Source: Volutella citrinella (taxonomy: Eukaryota; Ascomycota; Sordariomycetes; Hypocreales; Nectriaceae). Taken from it: a stretch of DNA of 64,000 nt. The notes under the pieces were generated by a model, which saw nothing but the letters and a program-made list of their open reading frames with translations, did no database searches and was not told where the DNA came from. Shown in pieces: positions 32,801 to 43,504 of the stretch (position 1 is the first letter of the stretch; the number at the start of each line of letters is the position of its first letter). The stretch covers positions 4,464,001 through 4,528,000 of the forward strand of contig JAWZSP010000002.1 of NCBI GenBank assembly GCA_034401135.1, written 5' to 3'. The position numbers and the translations under genes are program-made.

Positions 32801-33814
32801 GCTGCTGGCTGGTTTCGTTTCGTCAGGTTTCTTGGTAGGTTTTGTATCAGGATCGGCAGGGTCTGCGCCGCCCGGGAGGAGTGGGGGAACGATGGGCGCA
32901 AAGAACGAGGGGAGAACGAAGACCAGTACCCCGTTTGCCAATGCCTTGAGCTTCTCGACGATTGGCATCAAAAATCTTCCCTTTGGTCCAACCACGACGG
33001 GAATTGTGGTTGCAACAACTACACCATTCACAGTAGTCGACATTTTATAATCAGCAGTAATAGTGCTGGCCAGTAAGAGATACTCCGGATGGATCGCTGG
33101 GGTAAAAGAAGCTGTTTCGCTGCCTGAAACAAACACCATTATTCCAGGGTCCTCAGCCGCGGAGGAGGATGTTTGTGTAACCAGGCTGATTCCAAGATCG
33201 CTAGACGATGATGGTGTTTGTGTGATTGTTGGCTCCCTACTATGTTCCGTAGGTGCTAAACTTGCTCTAGTGCCGGTATAGCTTGCTCGTTGGGTTGATA
33301 TAGAGACAGCCGCCGTACTATCATGACTTTCTCTCGTTGGGCTGCCGTCTGAGCCCTTGGAAGTCTGCCCTGGCATCGACAAAATGGTGCCATCAGGTTT
33401 CGTCGATGCTGTACCAATGCCCGGGAGTGGAGCTCCTCCGTCCACATCCTTCGTCGTCGTGCTCTCATGCTTGCTCGTCGTAGTTTTGCGTACTTGGGTG
33501 GTAATTGAACCTTTAACGGTCGTTGTATGTTTTCCGCTGGTACTCAATTTCACAGTGCTATTCACGTGGTAGCTTGTTGGTGTTAGGCATGGTACGGTTT
33601 CGGTGATCGTAACGGCTGCCTGCGAGTTGGTATTTGTCGTTGCAGATCTGCGAGGGGTGGATTTGGTATAAGTGAATGACGTTGACAACCCTCCTCCACA
33701 ATTTGACTGGCTCACAGTGACAGTAACTGCAGTAGCCGTCGAGGAAGACTGCTCCTGGGCATTGACCCTGTTACCTGCAAGAAGCACGGTCAGCAGGGCT
33801 GATCTAGGCAACAT
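29814..33814 (-). CDS. Secreted subtilase (S8) with Ser/Thr-rich N-terminus and three C-terminal cysteine modules
   Basis: Eight exons, 32522-33814, 32223-32459, 31717-32163, 31412-31649, 30562-31354, 30308-30496, 30043-30255 and 29814-29991, sum to 1195 residues in phase. MLPRSALLTVLLAGNRVNAQ is a signal peptide. Residues 25-400 are Thr/Ser-rich, probably O-glycosylated. The catalytic triad is intact: Asp in LYDNGV (about 502), His in NPLGHGTC (about 550), Ser in GGGTSGATAMA (about 737), with the oxyanion Asn in VSGGND. A 230-residue Thr-rich linker holds 8-residue HSTG-x-FTT repeats. The last three exons each encode a cysteine module preceded by W-x-C. It should be an extracellular or wall-bound serine protease. 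It is divergent from the NLR gene. Confidence 0.88.
30715..30790 (-). repeat. 24-bp coding minisatellite in the subtilase linker
   Basis: Three tandem 24-bp units encode HSTG-x-FTT repeats (HSTGDFTT, HSTGHFTT, HSTGHSNS). Copies differ at a few bases. Length polymorphism between strains would be expected. Confidence 0.65.
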
Positions 33815-34677
33815 GGTGGGCAAAGAAAACAACGAGCAAGGGCGACGAAGCCGAAAAGGACGAGAAGTGAACACAGATTGACGGTATCGAAGTATGGGAC
33901 TGGCCTTATCTGTATGTGCTTGGGTTTAAAAATAGTCTAGCCAAAATCGTCCTTCTTACTGGATCTGGATGACAGGTCTCGGTAACTAAAATAGTGTGTA
34001 GTTTGATCCATCACAGGATCAAGACGTGGGTGCGTGCCCTGCGTGTCGGTTGCCTGAGAGAAAGCAGTTAGCAGAGAATAGACAGAACCAATAACCACGG
34101 AGCACTCAGAGAAATATTACATAGCTTGCTGATGCAGTGCAAGCTGCCCTCCAGCGGCCGCCTAACCGGGTCTGGTGCCCATGTTGCGGGTCCTTGACTG
34201 AGCGGGTGGGCACAATCCTACCCGCCAGAACCACGGCTATTAGTAGCGGACGAGCCCTACAAGCCAGTGATGTTGGCTAATTCAGCCCCGTGCCAGGTGC
34301 AAGCCCCGCCAAGCGGGCCCCTGAAGCCCCTCAACCTAATTCCTCCTGCGGGGCCAGCACCACTCAGCAATTGCGGGACTGTTCCTGTTCCAGTTACAGA
34401 GGCACTCTTCAAAAGTCTTGTCCAGTGCCAAGACCTTCGTCAGCCGCTTGTGTACAGGTTCAAAACGGTCTTGGCAAACAGAGGCCCGTAGTGACAGGGG
34501 CTGTTCCTGGAGTAAGATGCGTGGCTGTAGTTGTGGCTGTGCACCGTTGCTGCCTGTTGAATGAGGCCGCCTCCTTGAGGCTGTGCGCGTCAGGTTGCAC
34601 ATGTATTTCCCCGCCACTCCTCGATTATTGGGCTGATGTCTTCCTTGGTACATCCCGCTCGCTCATCCAGGTGTACC
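33815..34677. promoter_or_regulatory. Divergent promoter, subtilase / NLR
   Basis: 863 bases with no recognised gene. Short open frames at 34267-34650 lack domain-like sequence. The NLR start at 34678 is preceded by an in-frame ATG at 34636. Confidence 0.4.
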
Positions 34678-37600
34678 ATGGAGCCCTTGGCCGCCCTAGG
34701 ACTTGCGGGCAATGTTGTCCAATTCGTCCATTTTACCGCCACCTTAATTTCCACCGGGGCAGAGATAGCCTCGTCTGCTGAAGGCGCGGCGGAGAAGACA
34801 CTCGAGCTTCAGCAGGTTTACAGCCGTCTTCATGGCTTCAATGCGAAGCTATGTGGCGGAGGTGGAGGCACTGGCAGTGTGAACAGAACGACCTCGACGT
34901 TTCGAAGTCTCTTTTTGCACGGCGCCGACATGAGCCAAGACCTCAACGTCCAAACTTACATCCACTCGCTGGAAGACCTGGCCAGACAGTGCAATGTGCT
35001 GTGCGAAGAGCTTCTGGGCAGATTGGCAAAATTACAGATCCCTAGCGGATCATGCCGGCCGCTCAAGGCACTTACTGTTACGGTGAAGACAGTATGGTCC
35101 AGGAGCGATATAAAAAGGCTGGAAGAACGACTTGATAGCTTTCAAAAGGCAATATCGCTAAACTTCTTCCCTCTGCTGAGGTATGTTTCACTGGAATTGA
35201 CTCGTCCATGGTTTAACCAATCTTGCAGTCATCAACAATCATACATGCTCCATGCTCTCTCCACGCTGCGCGATGAAAGCTTCAAACTACAGCTGGACCA
35301 GTCAACAAAGCTTGACAAGCTTGCCACCCACCTCAAGGAATTGAAGGAAAGTCTTCCCTCGGGCCCTTCAGAGGGCACAGTCACAGGAGAAGATAATTAC
35401 GCCGACGACTACCAGAGTGCTACATACTTGCTGAAGCAGATATCTGGCGAAAACGGAAACGTCACCAGGTTCAACGACCGCGACATCAAAAGACTAACGG
35501 ATGGGATATCGGATCTTTCACTCGCCGAAAACGACCTGACAGTTATAATGCGACAACAAGTATTTCTCAAGAGCTTGAACTTCGCCTCCCGTCCCCTTCG
35601 ACACGACGACATACCAATCGCGCACCAAAAGACATTCCAATGGGTTTTGGATCCTTGTGCGAATCCCGGAAACCTACGACATGAAACCGTGTCTTCTCTT
35701 TGGACATGGCTCCGGCATGGGGACGGGATTTTCTGGGTGTCTGGAAAAGCCGGGTCAGGCAAGTCTACACTCATGAAGTTTGTTGCCGATTCTCCCCGAA
35801 CGCTCGAGGCACTTGAGGAATGGAGCCACCCGAACAGGCTAGTCATCGCCACGCACTACTTTTGGGCTGCAGGGACAGACATGCAGAAGGACCAGAAGGG
35901 GCTTTTGCAATCACTGCTCTACGACATCTTTCGGGCGCTGCCGGATAGAGTCGCAAATACATGTCCACAGCGATGGTCAAAGACGGGCTTGAGAAGTACA
36001 GGTTCATCAAAGGAGTGGTCAGTCTCGGAGCTGATGGAAGCCATCCAACTATTAGGCCGAGACCTGGTACTGCCCGCAAAGTACTGCTTTTTCATCGACG
36101 GCGTCGACGAATTTTATGGCGATCACTTTGAAATGTGTCGGCTGCTGACGCAACTTTCGCAGTCTCCCAATTTCAAGTTTTGTCTTTCGAGTCGACCGTG
36201 GAATGTCTTCCAGGACTCTTTCGGCGTCCAACCCTCGCAAAAGCTTTACGTTCACCAATTAACACGACATGACATCTTGATGTACACCCAGGACAAGCTT
36301 TCAGAGCACTGGAGGTGGAACGAGTGCTACTTCTCCCGGGAGCAGATGCAGCTCGTTCTGGATAGCATTGCCAACAAAGCCCAAGGTGTCTTCCTTTGGG
36401 TGTTCCTTGTGACCAAGTCCCTGAGGGACGGGCTTGTGAATGGGGACACAATGCGCGACTTGCAAGCAAGACTCGAAAGCCTTCCAAGTGACCTCGAGCC
36501 ATTCTTCAAGCACATGCTCGACATTGTTGATCCCCTGTATCACCAAAGAATGGCCCGAGTTCTCAGAATCGCAGTCAATGCGCGACAGGCGTTGAGGCTT
36601 CAGTTTTACCATGTTCACGAGTATGAAGAGGAAGATGCGAATTATGCCATCAGTCGATCTAGCAACCCAGACTCCGAAACCTTCGACATGGCACTGACAG
36701 AGTGTCGCCGTCGAATCAATGCGCGATGTGGCGGGCTCCTGGAGATAAAACAAGATCGCGTCGAGTTCCTGCATCGCACGGTGCGGGACTTCCTTCTCAC
36801 CAGGGACATGAGCGACTATCTGCTGCACAAAAGCGGGCATGATTTCCTAGTTAACCTCTCAACGCTCAAAGCATTCGTGTTTTTGTTCAAGCGCTGGGTG
36901 CAGTCTACTGAGAGGTTAAGCCTTGCCGAAGACGAGCAACACTGGAGAGAAGGCCTCGAGTATGCAAACCAAGCGATCGACGAGTCGGCAGATTCCGCAA
37001 TGTTGCATCTGGATGCAGTTGAGGATCTCTACCAGGACCTTTCAGGCTTCAACGACGCAGAGTTCCTCAATGTCACACCCGACTTCATCTTCAGATCCGA
37101 AATCATCAAGGCCGGTGTCTACAGATACGTTGCGCTTAAGCTTGTGGAACACGCCAACTTCTTCGACAACATATTTGAGCCACCGCTTTGGACCGCTATA
37201 GACCAGGCGCAATGGACTCAATGTCATATGAAGACGATTACACATTTTCTTCAGTCTGGGCAAAGTCCAAACAGCGATGGTATGCAGTCGCCCTGGCATC
37301 GATTTATACAACGGGCGTGCTGTAGCGGGGACCACCATGACTTCCAAATTGCAATGCAGGACTCAATGCTCTCGGTGTTCCTGAAGTATGGAGCGAAGAA
37401 GCGAGTCAGGATTTGTAGGGAGTCTTCAGACGACGTGGTAGATGAAGACGCGATAAATCTCGACAAAAGCCCGCAATTTCCCATGAGTCATTTCGTCAGG
37501 GCAGTCTTCTCTTACCGACAGAGCCATAGACTCTCCAACCAGTGTCTCGCTGCCCTAGACGACTTTCTAGACGTTGGCGAACCGCGTTCCCAACTTGACG

Positions 37601-37911
37601 AGGTGTTGCAGACGCTAGACCGTCAGCTGGCCCGGGTCGACAGCAAAATGACAGAGCCGATACGGCTACGGTTCTTGTCAAGTTTTATCCATAAAGTCAT
37701 CACTAAAGGAGCCCAGGCGGGGATCGAGATGGACTTCCTGTCACCCAGCCTGCGATCAGCGCTCCCAAGAAGCGGCGGAGTCGCGCTTGTGAACATGATT
37801 CAGAAGAAGGGCGATTCACAGACTGCCTGTACGGACCGAAAGCCGAAGCGTAAAGCAAAACATTCGGCAGCAGTGCATAAAAAGCGCCAGGCGAAGAAGA
37901 CAAGGCACTGA
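34678..37911 (+). CDS. NLR-like STAND protein: Helo-like N-terminal domain plus NACHT
   Basis: I start at 34678 (MEPLAALGLAGNVVQFV), which matches the conserved beginning of fungal STAND N-terminal (Helo-like) domains; an in-frame ATG lies at 34636. A 48-base GT-AG segment (35181-35228, branch tttaac) is probably an intron. It is a multiple of three, so the frame stays open either way, giving about 1061 or 1077 residues. Walker A is FWVSGKAGSGKST (about 350) and Walker B FFIDGVDEFYG (about 470), followed by KFCLSSRPWNVF. After NACHT there are no WD40, TPR or ankyrin repeats; the C-terminus ends in a basic tail (KPKRKAKHSAAVHKKRQAKK). Such proteins sense non-self and trigger regulated death through the N-terminal domain. 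Confidence 0.87.
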   Translation: MEPLAALGLAGNVVQFVHFTATLISTGAEIASSAEGAAEKTLELQQVYSRLHGFNAKLCGGGGGTGSVNRTTSTFRSLFLHGADMSQDLNVQTYIHSLEDLARQCNVLCEELLGRLAKLQIPSGSCRPLKALTVTVKTVWSRSDIKRLEERLDSFQKAISLNFFPLLRYVSLELTRPWFNQSCSHQQSYMLHALSTLRDESFKLQLDQSTKLDKLATHLKELKESLPSGPSEGTVTGEDNYADDYQSATYLLKQISGENGNVTRFNDRDIKRLTDGISDLSLAENDLTVIMRQQVFLKSLNFASRPLRHDDIPIAHQKTFQWVLDPCANPGNLRHETVSSLWTWLRHGDGIFWVSGKAGSGKSTLMKFVADSPRTLEALEEWSHPNRLVIATHYFWAAGTDMQKDQKGLLQSLLYDIFRALPDRVANTCPQRWSKTGLRSTGSSKEWSVSELMEAIQLLGRDLVLPAKYCFFIDGVDEFYGDHFEMCRLLTQLSQSPNFKFCLSSRPWNVFQDSFGVQPSQKLYVHQLTRHDILMYTQDKLSEHWRWNECYFSREQMQLVLDSIANKAQGVFLWVFLVTKSLRDGLVNGDTMRDLQARLESLPSDLEPFFKHMLDIVDPLYHQRMARVLRIAVNARQALRLQFYHVHEYEEEDANYAISRSSNPDSETFDMALTECRRRINARCGGLLEIKQDRVEFLHRTVRDFLLTRDMSDYLLHKSGHDFLVNLSTLKAFVFLFKRWVQSTERLSLAEDEQHWREGLEYANQAIDESADSAMLHLDAVEDLYQDLSGFNDAEFLNVTPDFIFRSEIIKAGVYRYVALKLVEHANFFDNIFEPPLWTAIDQAQWTQCHMKTITHFLQSGQSPNSDGMQSPWHRFIQRACCSGDHHDFQIAMQDSMLSVFLKYGAKKRVRICRESSDDVVDEDAINLDKSPQFPMSHFVRAVFSYRQSHRLSNQCLAALDDFLDVGEPRSQLDEVLQTLDRQLARVDSKMTEPIRLRFLSSFIHKVITKGAQAGIEMDFLSPSLRSALPRSGGVALVNMIQKKGDSQTACTDRKPKRKAKHSAAVHKKRQAKKTRH

Positions 37912-38152
37912 TCAGATGAATAGAATCAGTGAAAGCTTCACCGCCAGCTCAGCGAACTAGTGTGCTGCTGTCGTGATATGGAGCGATGATGTAGAGTATG
38001 TAAAGAGTTGTCTCTAGAGATAACAGTTATGCTAAAATTGAAAAGGCTATGGATATTGGCCTGGGTATTTCGTCGTAAAGTCACCATCATGAACCAAGTC
38101 TATATGTGCCGCCCAGTCACTCCAGCTCCCGCTCACGCTCGGCGTCATCTCT

Positions 38153-40555
38153 TCATTTCCCGTCCCTTTCCTCCTCCATCGCCAGAGCCGCCTGCAGGGC
38201 GTTGCCAAACTTACCCCCCTGGGCATCCACCTGCGCCCCCCGCTCCAGCAGCATGGCCACCATCTGCCCGGACCCCCTGCACACGGCAGCCTGCAGCGCA
38301 TTGCCGTACAGCCCGCCCTGGGCATTGATATTGGCGCCGTGGTTGAGTAACAGGGCCACCATGTCGGCCCGCCCCGCGCAAACGGCCGCCTGCAGCGCGT
38401 TGCCGTCGTCCGTGTTGACGAGGGCGTTGACGTTGGCGCCGGCGCGGAGCAGCTGCTGGGCCACCCGCAAGTGGCCGCTCCTCACGGCGGCCTGTAGCGC
38501 GTTGCCGAAGTGGCCGCCCTGCGCGTTGGGGTCGACGCCCATGTCGAGCAGCTGCTGTACGCGGTGCTCAAGGCCCTGGCTCGCGGCGGCTTGGAGCGAG
38601 TTGCCGAAGTGGCCCCCGACGGCGTGCACGTTGGCGCCGGCTTTGAGGAGCATGTCGACGATGGCGTTGCGGTCGCCCGCGCGGTGGGTGGCGGTGGGTG
38701 TTGTGGCAGAGAGGCTTTGTTCAGTTTCTGATGTCTTCATGCTGCTAGTCTCTGTGTGCAGCTCAGGCTTAGTCCTTCTGTCAAGGTTATGTTGTGATGT
38801 CTTGCTAGTCTCTGTGTGCAGCTCGGGCTGCGTCCTTCTGTTAACCCCAAGTTGTGGGCCTTGACCGGTTGCAGGTACTGGTTTCCTCTCCGGTCTGGGC
38901 TGTGGTTCGGGTATCACCACCCTGGTTGTTTCCATGGTGAACGAGGCTGACATTGATGACATCTCCAGCCCTTGCTGTTGGTTCATTGCCTTAATCTCTT
39001 GTGCGTATTGGCCGGGCTTTGCCGTGTCCTCTTGTGTATAAAAATTCTCCGGCTGCGGTTCTAGTTCCGCCACCGGGCCAGCATTGGCGTTGTGATTGTT
39101 GTTGTTGTTGGCCTTTCCTCCAGGAATAGACCCGACAAGTGTCGTTACGATGTCGTTGTGTCCTTTTTTCCTTGCTGCCTCGACCGCGTTTCCGTATTTC
39201 CCCCCTCCTGCGTTGGGATCAGCTCCTCGACTCAGTAGTACTTTCACTATCTTGTGATGGCCACCACTTGCGGCTGCTTGCAGCGCCGTGCCTAGCAACC
39301 CTCCCTGGGCGAAGACATTGGCGCCTCGATCCAGCAGCATGACGACGATTTGCTCTTGCCCGTTGCGAGCAGCCCCCTGGAGAGCGGTATGATACAGCCC
39401 CCCGGTGGCATCCGCTGGCGCACCGTGGTCGAGCAGCAGCCGTACAATGTCCCGGTGCCCCATGGACGCGGCAGCCTGGAGCGCCGTGCCAAAGTGGCCG
39501 CCCAGGGCGTTGACACGGGCGCCCGCGTTGACCAGCAGCTGCACAATCTGTAGGTGTCCCTGGTATGATGCGGCTTGGAGTGGTGTGCTGAACCTGCCGT
39601 GCTCCTCGTCGACGTCGACGCCGTTCTCGAGGAAGAGCCTGACCTTCCACTCAACACCCCGCAGCGCTGCATCGTAGAGGGCGCCTCTCTGTGTCTTGTG
39701 GCGCAGGAGGATGTTGACGACGGGCATGTGCCGCTTGAGCGCAGCGACGTCGAGCGCCGTGCCCCATTCACCGTGCCGGAACGCCGTGTTGGCGCCTGCG
39801 TCGAGGAGCATGACGACGATGGTCCGATAGCCTCGCATGGCGGCGGCCCATAGAGGCGGGGCAACGCCCTCGGGGGGGTGCGCGTTGACATCAGCGCCGT
39901 TGTCGAGCAGCAGCTTGACCACAGCATCACGCCCGCCGTGGGCAGCGGCGCCGATGGGGCTGCCGAGAGCGCCGCCCTGGGCGTTGATGTCAGCCCCCGC
40001 CTTGAGCAGGATCTTGACCGACTCCTGGTTGCCGACCCACGAGGCGGCCTGGATGGCCGTGTCGTAGTGGCCCCCGCGCGCGTTGACGTCGGCGCCGTAG
40101 TCGACGAGCATCTGCACAATCTCGGCCTGGACGTCGCGTCGGTAGCTTTCGGTGCCGGAGACGATCGAGGAGCGGGTCGATAGCTGGTCGTCGGCGCCGT
40201 AGCCAGGCTGGAGCTGGAGCTGGAGCTGGTGCTGGTACGAGACGTCGTAGTCCGAGTCGGGCGGGCGAGACTTGACGTCGTCGGGCGAGCGACACCCAAA
40301 GGCAGCCGCCTGGAGGGCATAGCCATACAGCCCGCCCTCGTCATTCACATCGACCCCGCGGTCCAGCAGCGCTGCCACCGTCCTCTTATCGGCCGCGCAG
40401 CAGGCGTCGTGCAGCGCGCTATCGAACCGCCCGCGTCGGATGCGCATGTCAACCGTCGAGTCCAGCAGTAGTTGGGCCATGTCCGGCGTGATGTGGCTCG
40501 ATCGGCGAGCATCGTAGTCGCGGCTGAACCGAGCCGTTGTTGTAGTGGCGTGCAT
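38153..40555 (-). CDS. Ankyrin-repeat protein
   Basis: Single exon of 800 residues. About ten N-terminal and five C-terminal ankyrin repeats share the fungal pattern VQMLLDAGA-x-VNA-x-GG-x-YG-x-ALQAA. They are split by a low-complexity linker (about residues 460-625) rich in Asn, Gln and Pro that contains a duplicated RRT-x-PELHTETS segment. No enzymatic or membrane domain is visible. This repeat style is typical of the sensor end of fungal NLRs, yet here it stands alone on the strand opposite the NLR, ending 241 bases from it. Its role is unknown; it may be a scaffold or ligand-binding protein. The coding DNA is strikingly GC-rich compared with its flanks. Confidence 0.85.
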   Translation of the reverse strand: MHATTTTARFSRDYDARRSSHITPDMAQLLLDSTVDMRIRRGRFDSALHDACCAADKRTVAALLDRGVDVNDEGGLYGYALQAAAFGCRSPDDVKSRPPDSDYDVSYQHQLQLQLQPGYGADDQLSTRSSIVSGTESYRRDVQAEIVQMLVDYGADVNARGGHYDTAIQAASWVGNQESVKILLKAGADINAQGGALGSPIGAAAHGGRDAVVKLLLDNGADVNAHPPEGVAPPLWAAAMRGYRTIVVMLLDAGANTAFRHGEWGTALDVAALKRHMPVVNILLRHKTQRGALYDAALRGVEWKVRLFLENGVDVDEEHGRFSTPLQAASYQGHLQIVQLLVNAGARVNALGGHFGTALQAAASMGHRDIVRLLLDHGAPADATGGLYHTALQGAARNGQEQIVVMLLDRGANVFAQGGLLGTALQAAASGGHHKIVKVLLSRGADPNAGGGKYGNAVEAARKKGHNDIVTTLVGSIPGGKANNNNNHNANAGPVAELEPQPENFYTQEDTAKPGQYAQEIKAMNQQQGLEMSSMSASFTMETTRVVIPEPQPRPERKPVPATGQGPQLGVNRRTQPELHTETSKTSQHNLDRRTKPELHTETSSMKTSETEQSLSATTPTATHRAGDRNAIVDMLLKAGANVHAVGGHFGNSLQAAASQGLEHRVQQLLDMGVDPNAQGGHFGNALQAAVRSGHLRVAQQLLRAGANVNALVNTDDGNALQAAVCAGRADMVALLLNHGANINAQGGLYGNALQAAVCRGSGQMVAMLLERGAQVDAQGGKFGNALQAALAMEEERDGK

Positions 40556-41221
40556 CGAGGGGATTTAGACTGCGACGGCAGTGGCTCTGACGTAGCGGCC
40601 AGCCGTCACAGGGCCGATCCGTTTCCGTTTAGGCTGCCGTTTCGCAGAGGCACAGCAGTGCAGGGCGTTGCCATCGGCGCCGCAGCATGTGGGCGGGTTC
40701 TTGCGGTGGCTGCGATGCCACTCCCGGATCGCAGATAGGGCTGAACAAGACTTGTTGCTTTTATTTTTCCCTCTTCTTTTTTCTGCAGGCAGCCCTGGTA
40801 ATTATTATATGATTCATTTCATCATTCCCCCTTCGGCCCCCAAAATGCCTACTGCCTGCGGGGTAGCCTAGACCCCGAAAAGCTGAGGCTGAAGGCAAGC
40901 CAACAAGGCGTCTGACAGTCCACGTATGTCTGCATGTTGGGCCTGGTGCTTATTCTTCGCTGGATATGGCTAGTCAATGGTGTGCTGCCTCCATCGATTG
41001 AGGGGCGGCTCCTAGCTGAGCAGCGACACCGCCTCCTGCGTTGCACTGCATCAGGCCTACCCCCGATCAATCATGCCCTTGTCCGGTCCCGTGTGGCCCT
41101 GGTCGCTGGATTTCATCGGATTCTTCTTCGGACTTGGACCTCTCACTGGCCTTTAAAATAAAATCCCTCCGCTGGGTGCATCAACGCAAGCGGCCCTGTC
41201 GCATGAACGCCTGCCACCGCT
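40556..41221. other. Intergenic
   Basis: The ankyrin gene promoter. A T-rich tract (40755-40785) lies upstream; no gene was seen. Confidence 0.4.
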
Positions 41222-41880
41222 TCGCATGCAGATTCGGAACCTAGTCGCATTATTCCTTTTTCCCCCTCTCTTCTCTGTCTCTGTAGTGGCTGATCTCATG
41301 CTCCCCAAAACTATTGACCAATCCTTTTCCATCACAATGGTTGAAAGCTCAGACGACTATCTACATCCTAAATACGAGCCATTCGAGTCCCTACACAATC
41401 GCCAGCGTTCTATACACGAACCAAGCGAGTCCTCGCGCTTTCTCCCCCAAGGCAACGAAGAGAATCCAAGCGATGCCATTGATGAGTCAACATACAGCAC
41501 TGTGCAGCCCCTGCCGTCGATCGCGCCGAGTCATGAAAAGAAGTGCACTGCCCTGATTGTCGAGCCACAGGGCACGACGAAGTCAGCCTTGGCTGGCTTG
41601 CCCGTGACCTGACGTCAGCCTCTGGCTGTGGGCACCACCATTGTTGTCGTAATATCTATCGCCATCGGTCCGTTAACCCAGCAGGCTATCCAGACTTACC
41701 CTTGCAGGCAGCTGCTCGGCGATGGCTACACTGGGTGCATCCAGGGAGTCCACTATCGGCTGCATCAGACGTGTCATCTGCTCATAAATCTGCAACTTGG
41801 GATGTCAACGGGTGACCGGCCCAGCTTCGTCGACCACTCGAGCCCGGCGTGTTATTGGAGACTTGGTGGCATCTAGTTTT
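41222..41880 (+). pseudogene. Decayed gene for a DUF3176-like membrane protein
   Basis: Open stretch 41226-41612 encodes an acidic Ser-rich N-terminus and stops at TGA after LAGLPVT. A second stretch from 41628 reads GTTIVVVISIAIGPLTQQAI, then YPCRQLLGDGYTG. The I-A-I/V-G-P-x-TQQ-x-I segment resembles the transmembrane motif of fungal DUF3176 proteins. The usual upstream membrane segments, the long extracellular loop and the C-terminal helix are not visible. Reading it as a relic with a premature stop fits better than splicing, because no good donor precedes the stop. The family call is tentative. Confidence 0.35.
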
Positions 41881-42537
41881 GCCCTGCAACTCTTTTTTAC
41901 TTACTTGACAATGGTGCCAGAATTAATTCATAGGATGTGACAACTGCAGTAAACTACTACCAACGACGAGTGAAATATAGAAGGAGAAACACACACAGAA
42001 ATCCAGTACTAGAATGACGGTCTTCAGAGTGGTTTAAAGATGAGGATTGATTTCAGGACAGACATTTTATCAGCGTTGATAGGCGCCCAGGGCCGCAATC
42101 AGAATCCGACACTACCCTACAGCACAAAAACGGATCACATGTCCGTGATTCCGCTCCCCTAGAAGCATTGTTTTCGCTATGACAAGGGTCCGATCCCATT
42201 TGCGGCTGAACAAAGGCAGGGGATGTTGTTGTCAAGCCAGGACCCTGGCATGCTATTGAATATGGCGTCCTTCAACCAATGGGGCCCTTGCGTTCTCAAT
42301 ATTACGGACCAGGGTCGCCAACAGAAAATGGATTTAGCAAGGATGGATGCCCTACGTTCAGCTGCAGCCAAGAGCGACTATTTGATCAAGGATGGAAATT
42401 TGCATGAATATGACCAGATCAGCACAGGAATTGTCAGTAAATAAAGCAGCTGTGTCCCTATTTTTCTCTGCAGTTATGTATTTCCATTCTTTCACACTCA
42501 CTCCAGTCCATCGTTTGGTCAAGAGCCCTCGCCGAAT
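41881..42537. other. Intergenic, possible further relic
   Basis: A short open frame at 42223-42444 (LLNMASFNQWGPCVLN) could be another fragment of the decayed upstream gene, but I cannot connect it. The remainder is the promoter of the next gene. Confidence 0.35.
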
Positions 42538-43504
42538 ATGCGTTACAGCGTGCTGTCGTTGGCTTTGAGCCTTGTCTCCGTCGACTTGGCCCTTGCCGGT
42601 TTGTGCAAGCCTCGTGGTGAGTATCTCTGGTGCGAAATGGCCAACGCGAGAAGGATCACTAACTACAGTTGATGCAGTCTCCACGTCTGCTACTGAGGTC
42701 TACTCGACAACATCTTCGGAGGCGGTAGCCTCAACTGTTGAGGAGTCGCCGTCGGCCACCATCTCCGTTGACACGACTTCGACCTTGATTGCAACTGTTG
42801 TGGAATCAACTGAGACAACCGACCTGGGCGTCTCCTCGACTGCCGAAGCGACACCGGGGACGAGCACCGCGGATGTCCCCACAACGACCGAAGAGACTAT
42901 CACGGCCCCAATCACAACAGAAACCTCCGAGCCGCCAGCTACGTCTTCGGACGCTGTGACCACGACTGCACCAGCCACGACCACAACCGTCGAAGGTCCC
43001 ATCTCAACCTTCAACCTTGTTGCTAGCGGAGCCCCAGTCGACGGCGAGCTCCTCAAGGTATATCAATACCCTGGAAATACTGTCTACTTCCGGACCGGTG
43101 ACCATCCGAATCTATTGCCCGGCCTCTTCTCCATCGAGGAGGGTACCGGCCGTCTTCAGGCCAATGGAAGATATCTATGCGCAAACTACAACGGAGTTCA
43201 GGACGATACCTATCCCGCCATGATCCTTATGTGCGTCGACGAACAAATAGGACCATATAACTGGATGTCCTACATCGCTTGTGAGAGCGCGGGCGGCAAG
43301 CTTTCATGCACTGCGCCAGCTCGCGCGTGTCCGGAAGACGAGTGGGGGTCTTGGGAGTGCATGCCAATTGGAGGTCCGATGCCGAATAGGTTGTCCGTTG
43401 CACTCGCGGAGGAGGACCCGATTCACCCGATATACGCGCTGTATATTTCTACGGGTGCGAGAGAGTACTATTACCCGGTTCAACTCAATGTTGAGGCTCC
43501 TTAA
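42538..43504 (+). CDS. Secreted Ser/Thr-rich protein, family unknown
   Basis: Two exons, 42538-42616 and 42669-43504, give 304 residues. MRYSVLSLALSLVSVDLALA is a signal peptide and falls almost wholly in exon one. Residues 27-155 are Thr/Ser/Val/Glu-rich with TTTT runs, a likely O-glycosylated stalk. The last 150 residues form a compact domain with six Cys (YLCANYNG, LMCVDEQIG, ACESAGGKLSC, ARACPEDEWGSWEC). There is no GPI signal. I do not recognise the domain. A wall or extracellular role is inferred from layout only. Confidence 0.75.

Noticed and set aside
29814..33814. Subtilase as the protease partner of a gasdermin-type allorecognition pair
   Set aside because: It has a signal peptide and wall-type Thr-rich linkers, and I see no gasdermin-like gene nearby; kept only as a remote possibility in the NLR finding.
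38106..40183. Long open frames opposite the ankyrin gene
   Set aside because: They are shadows caused by its high GC content and repeat structure.
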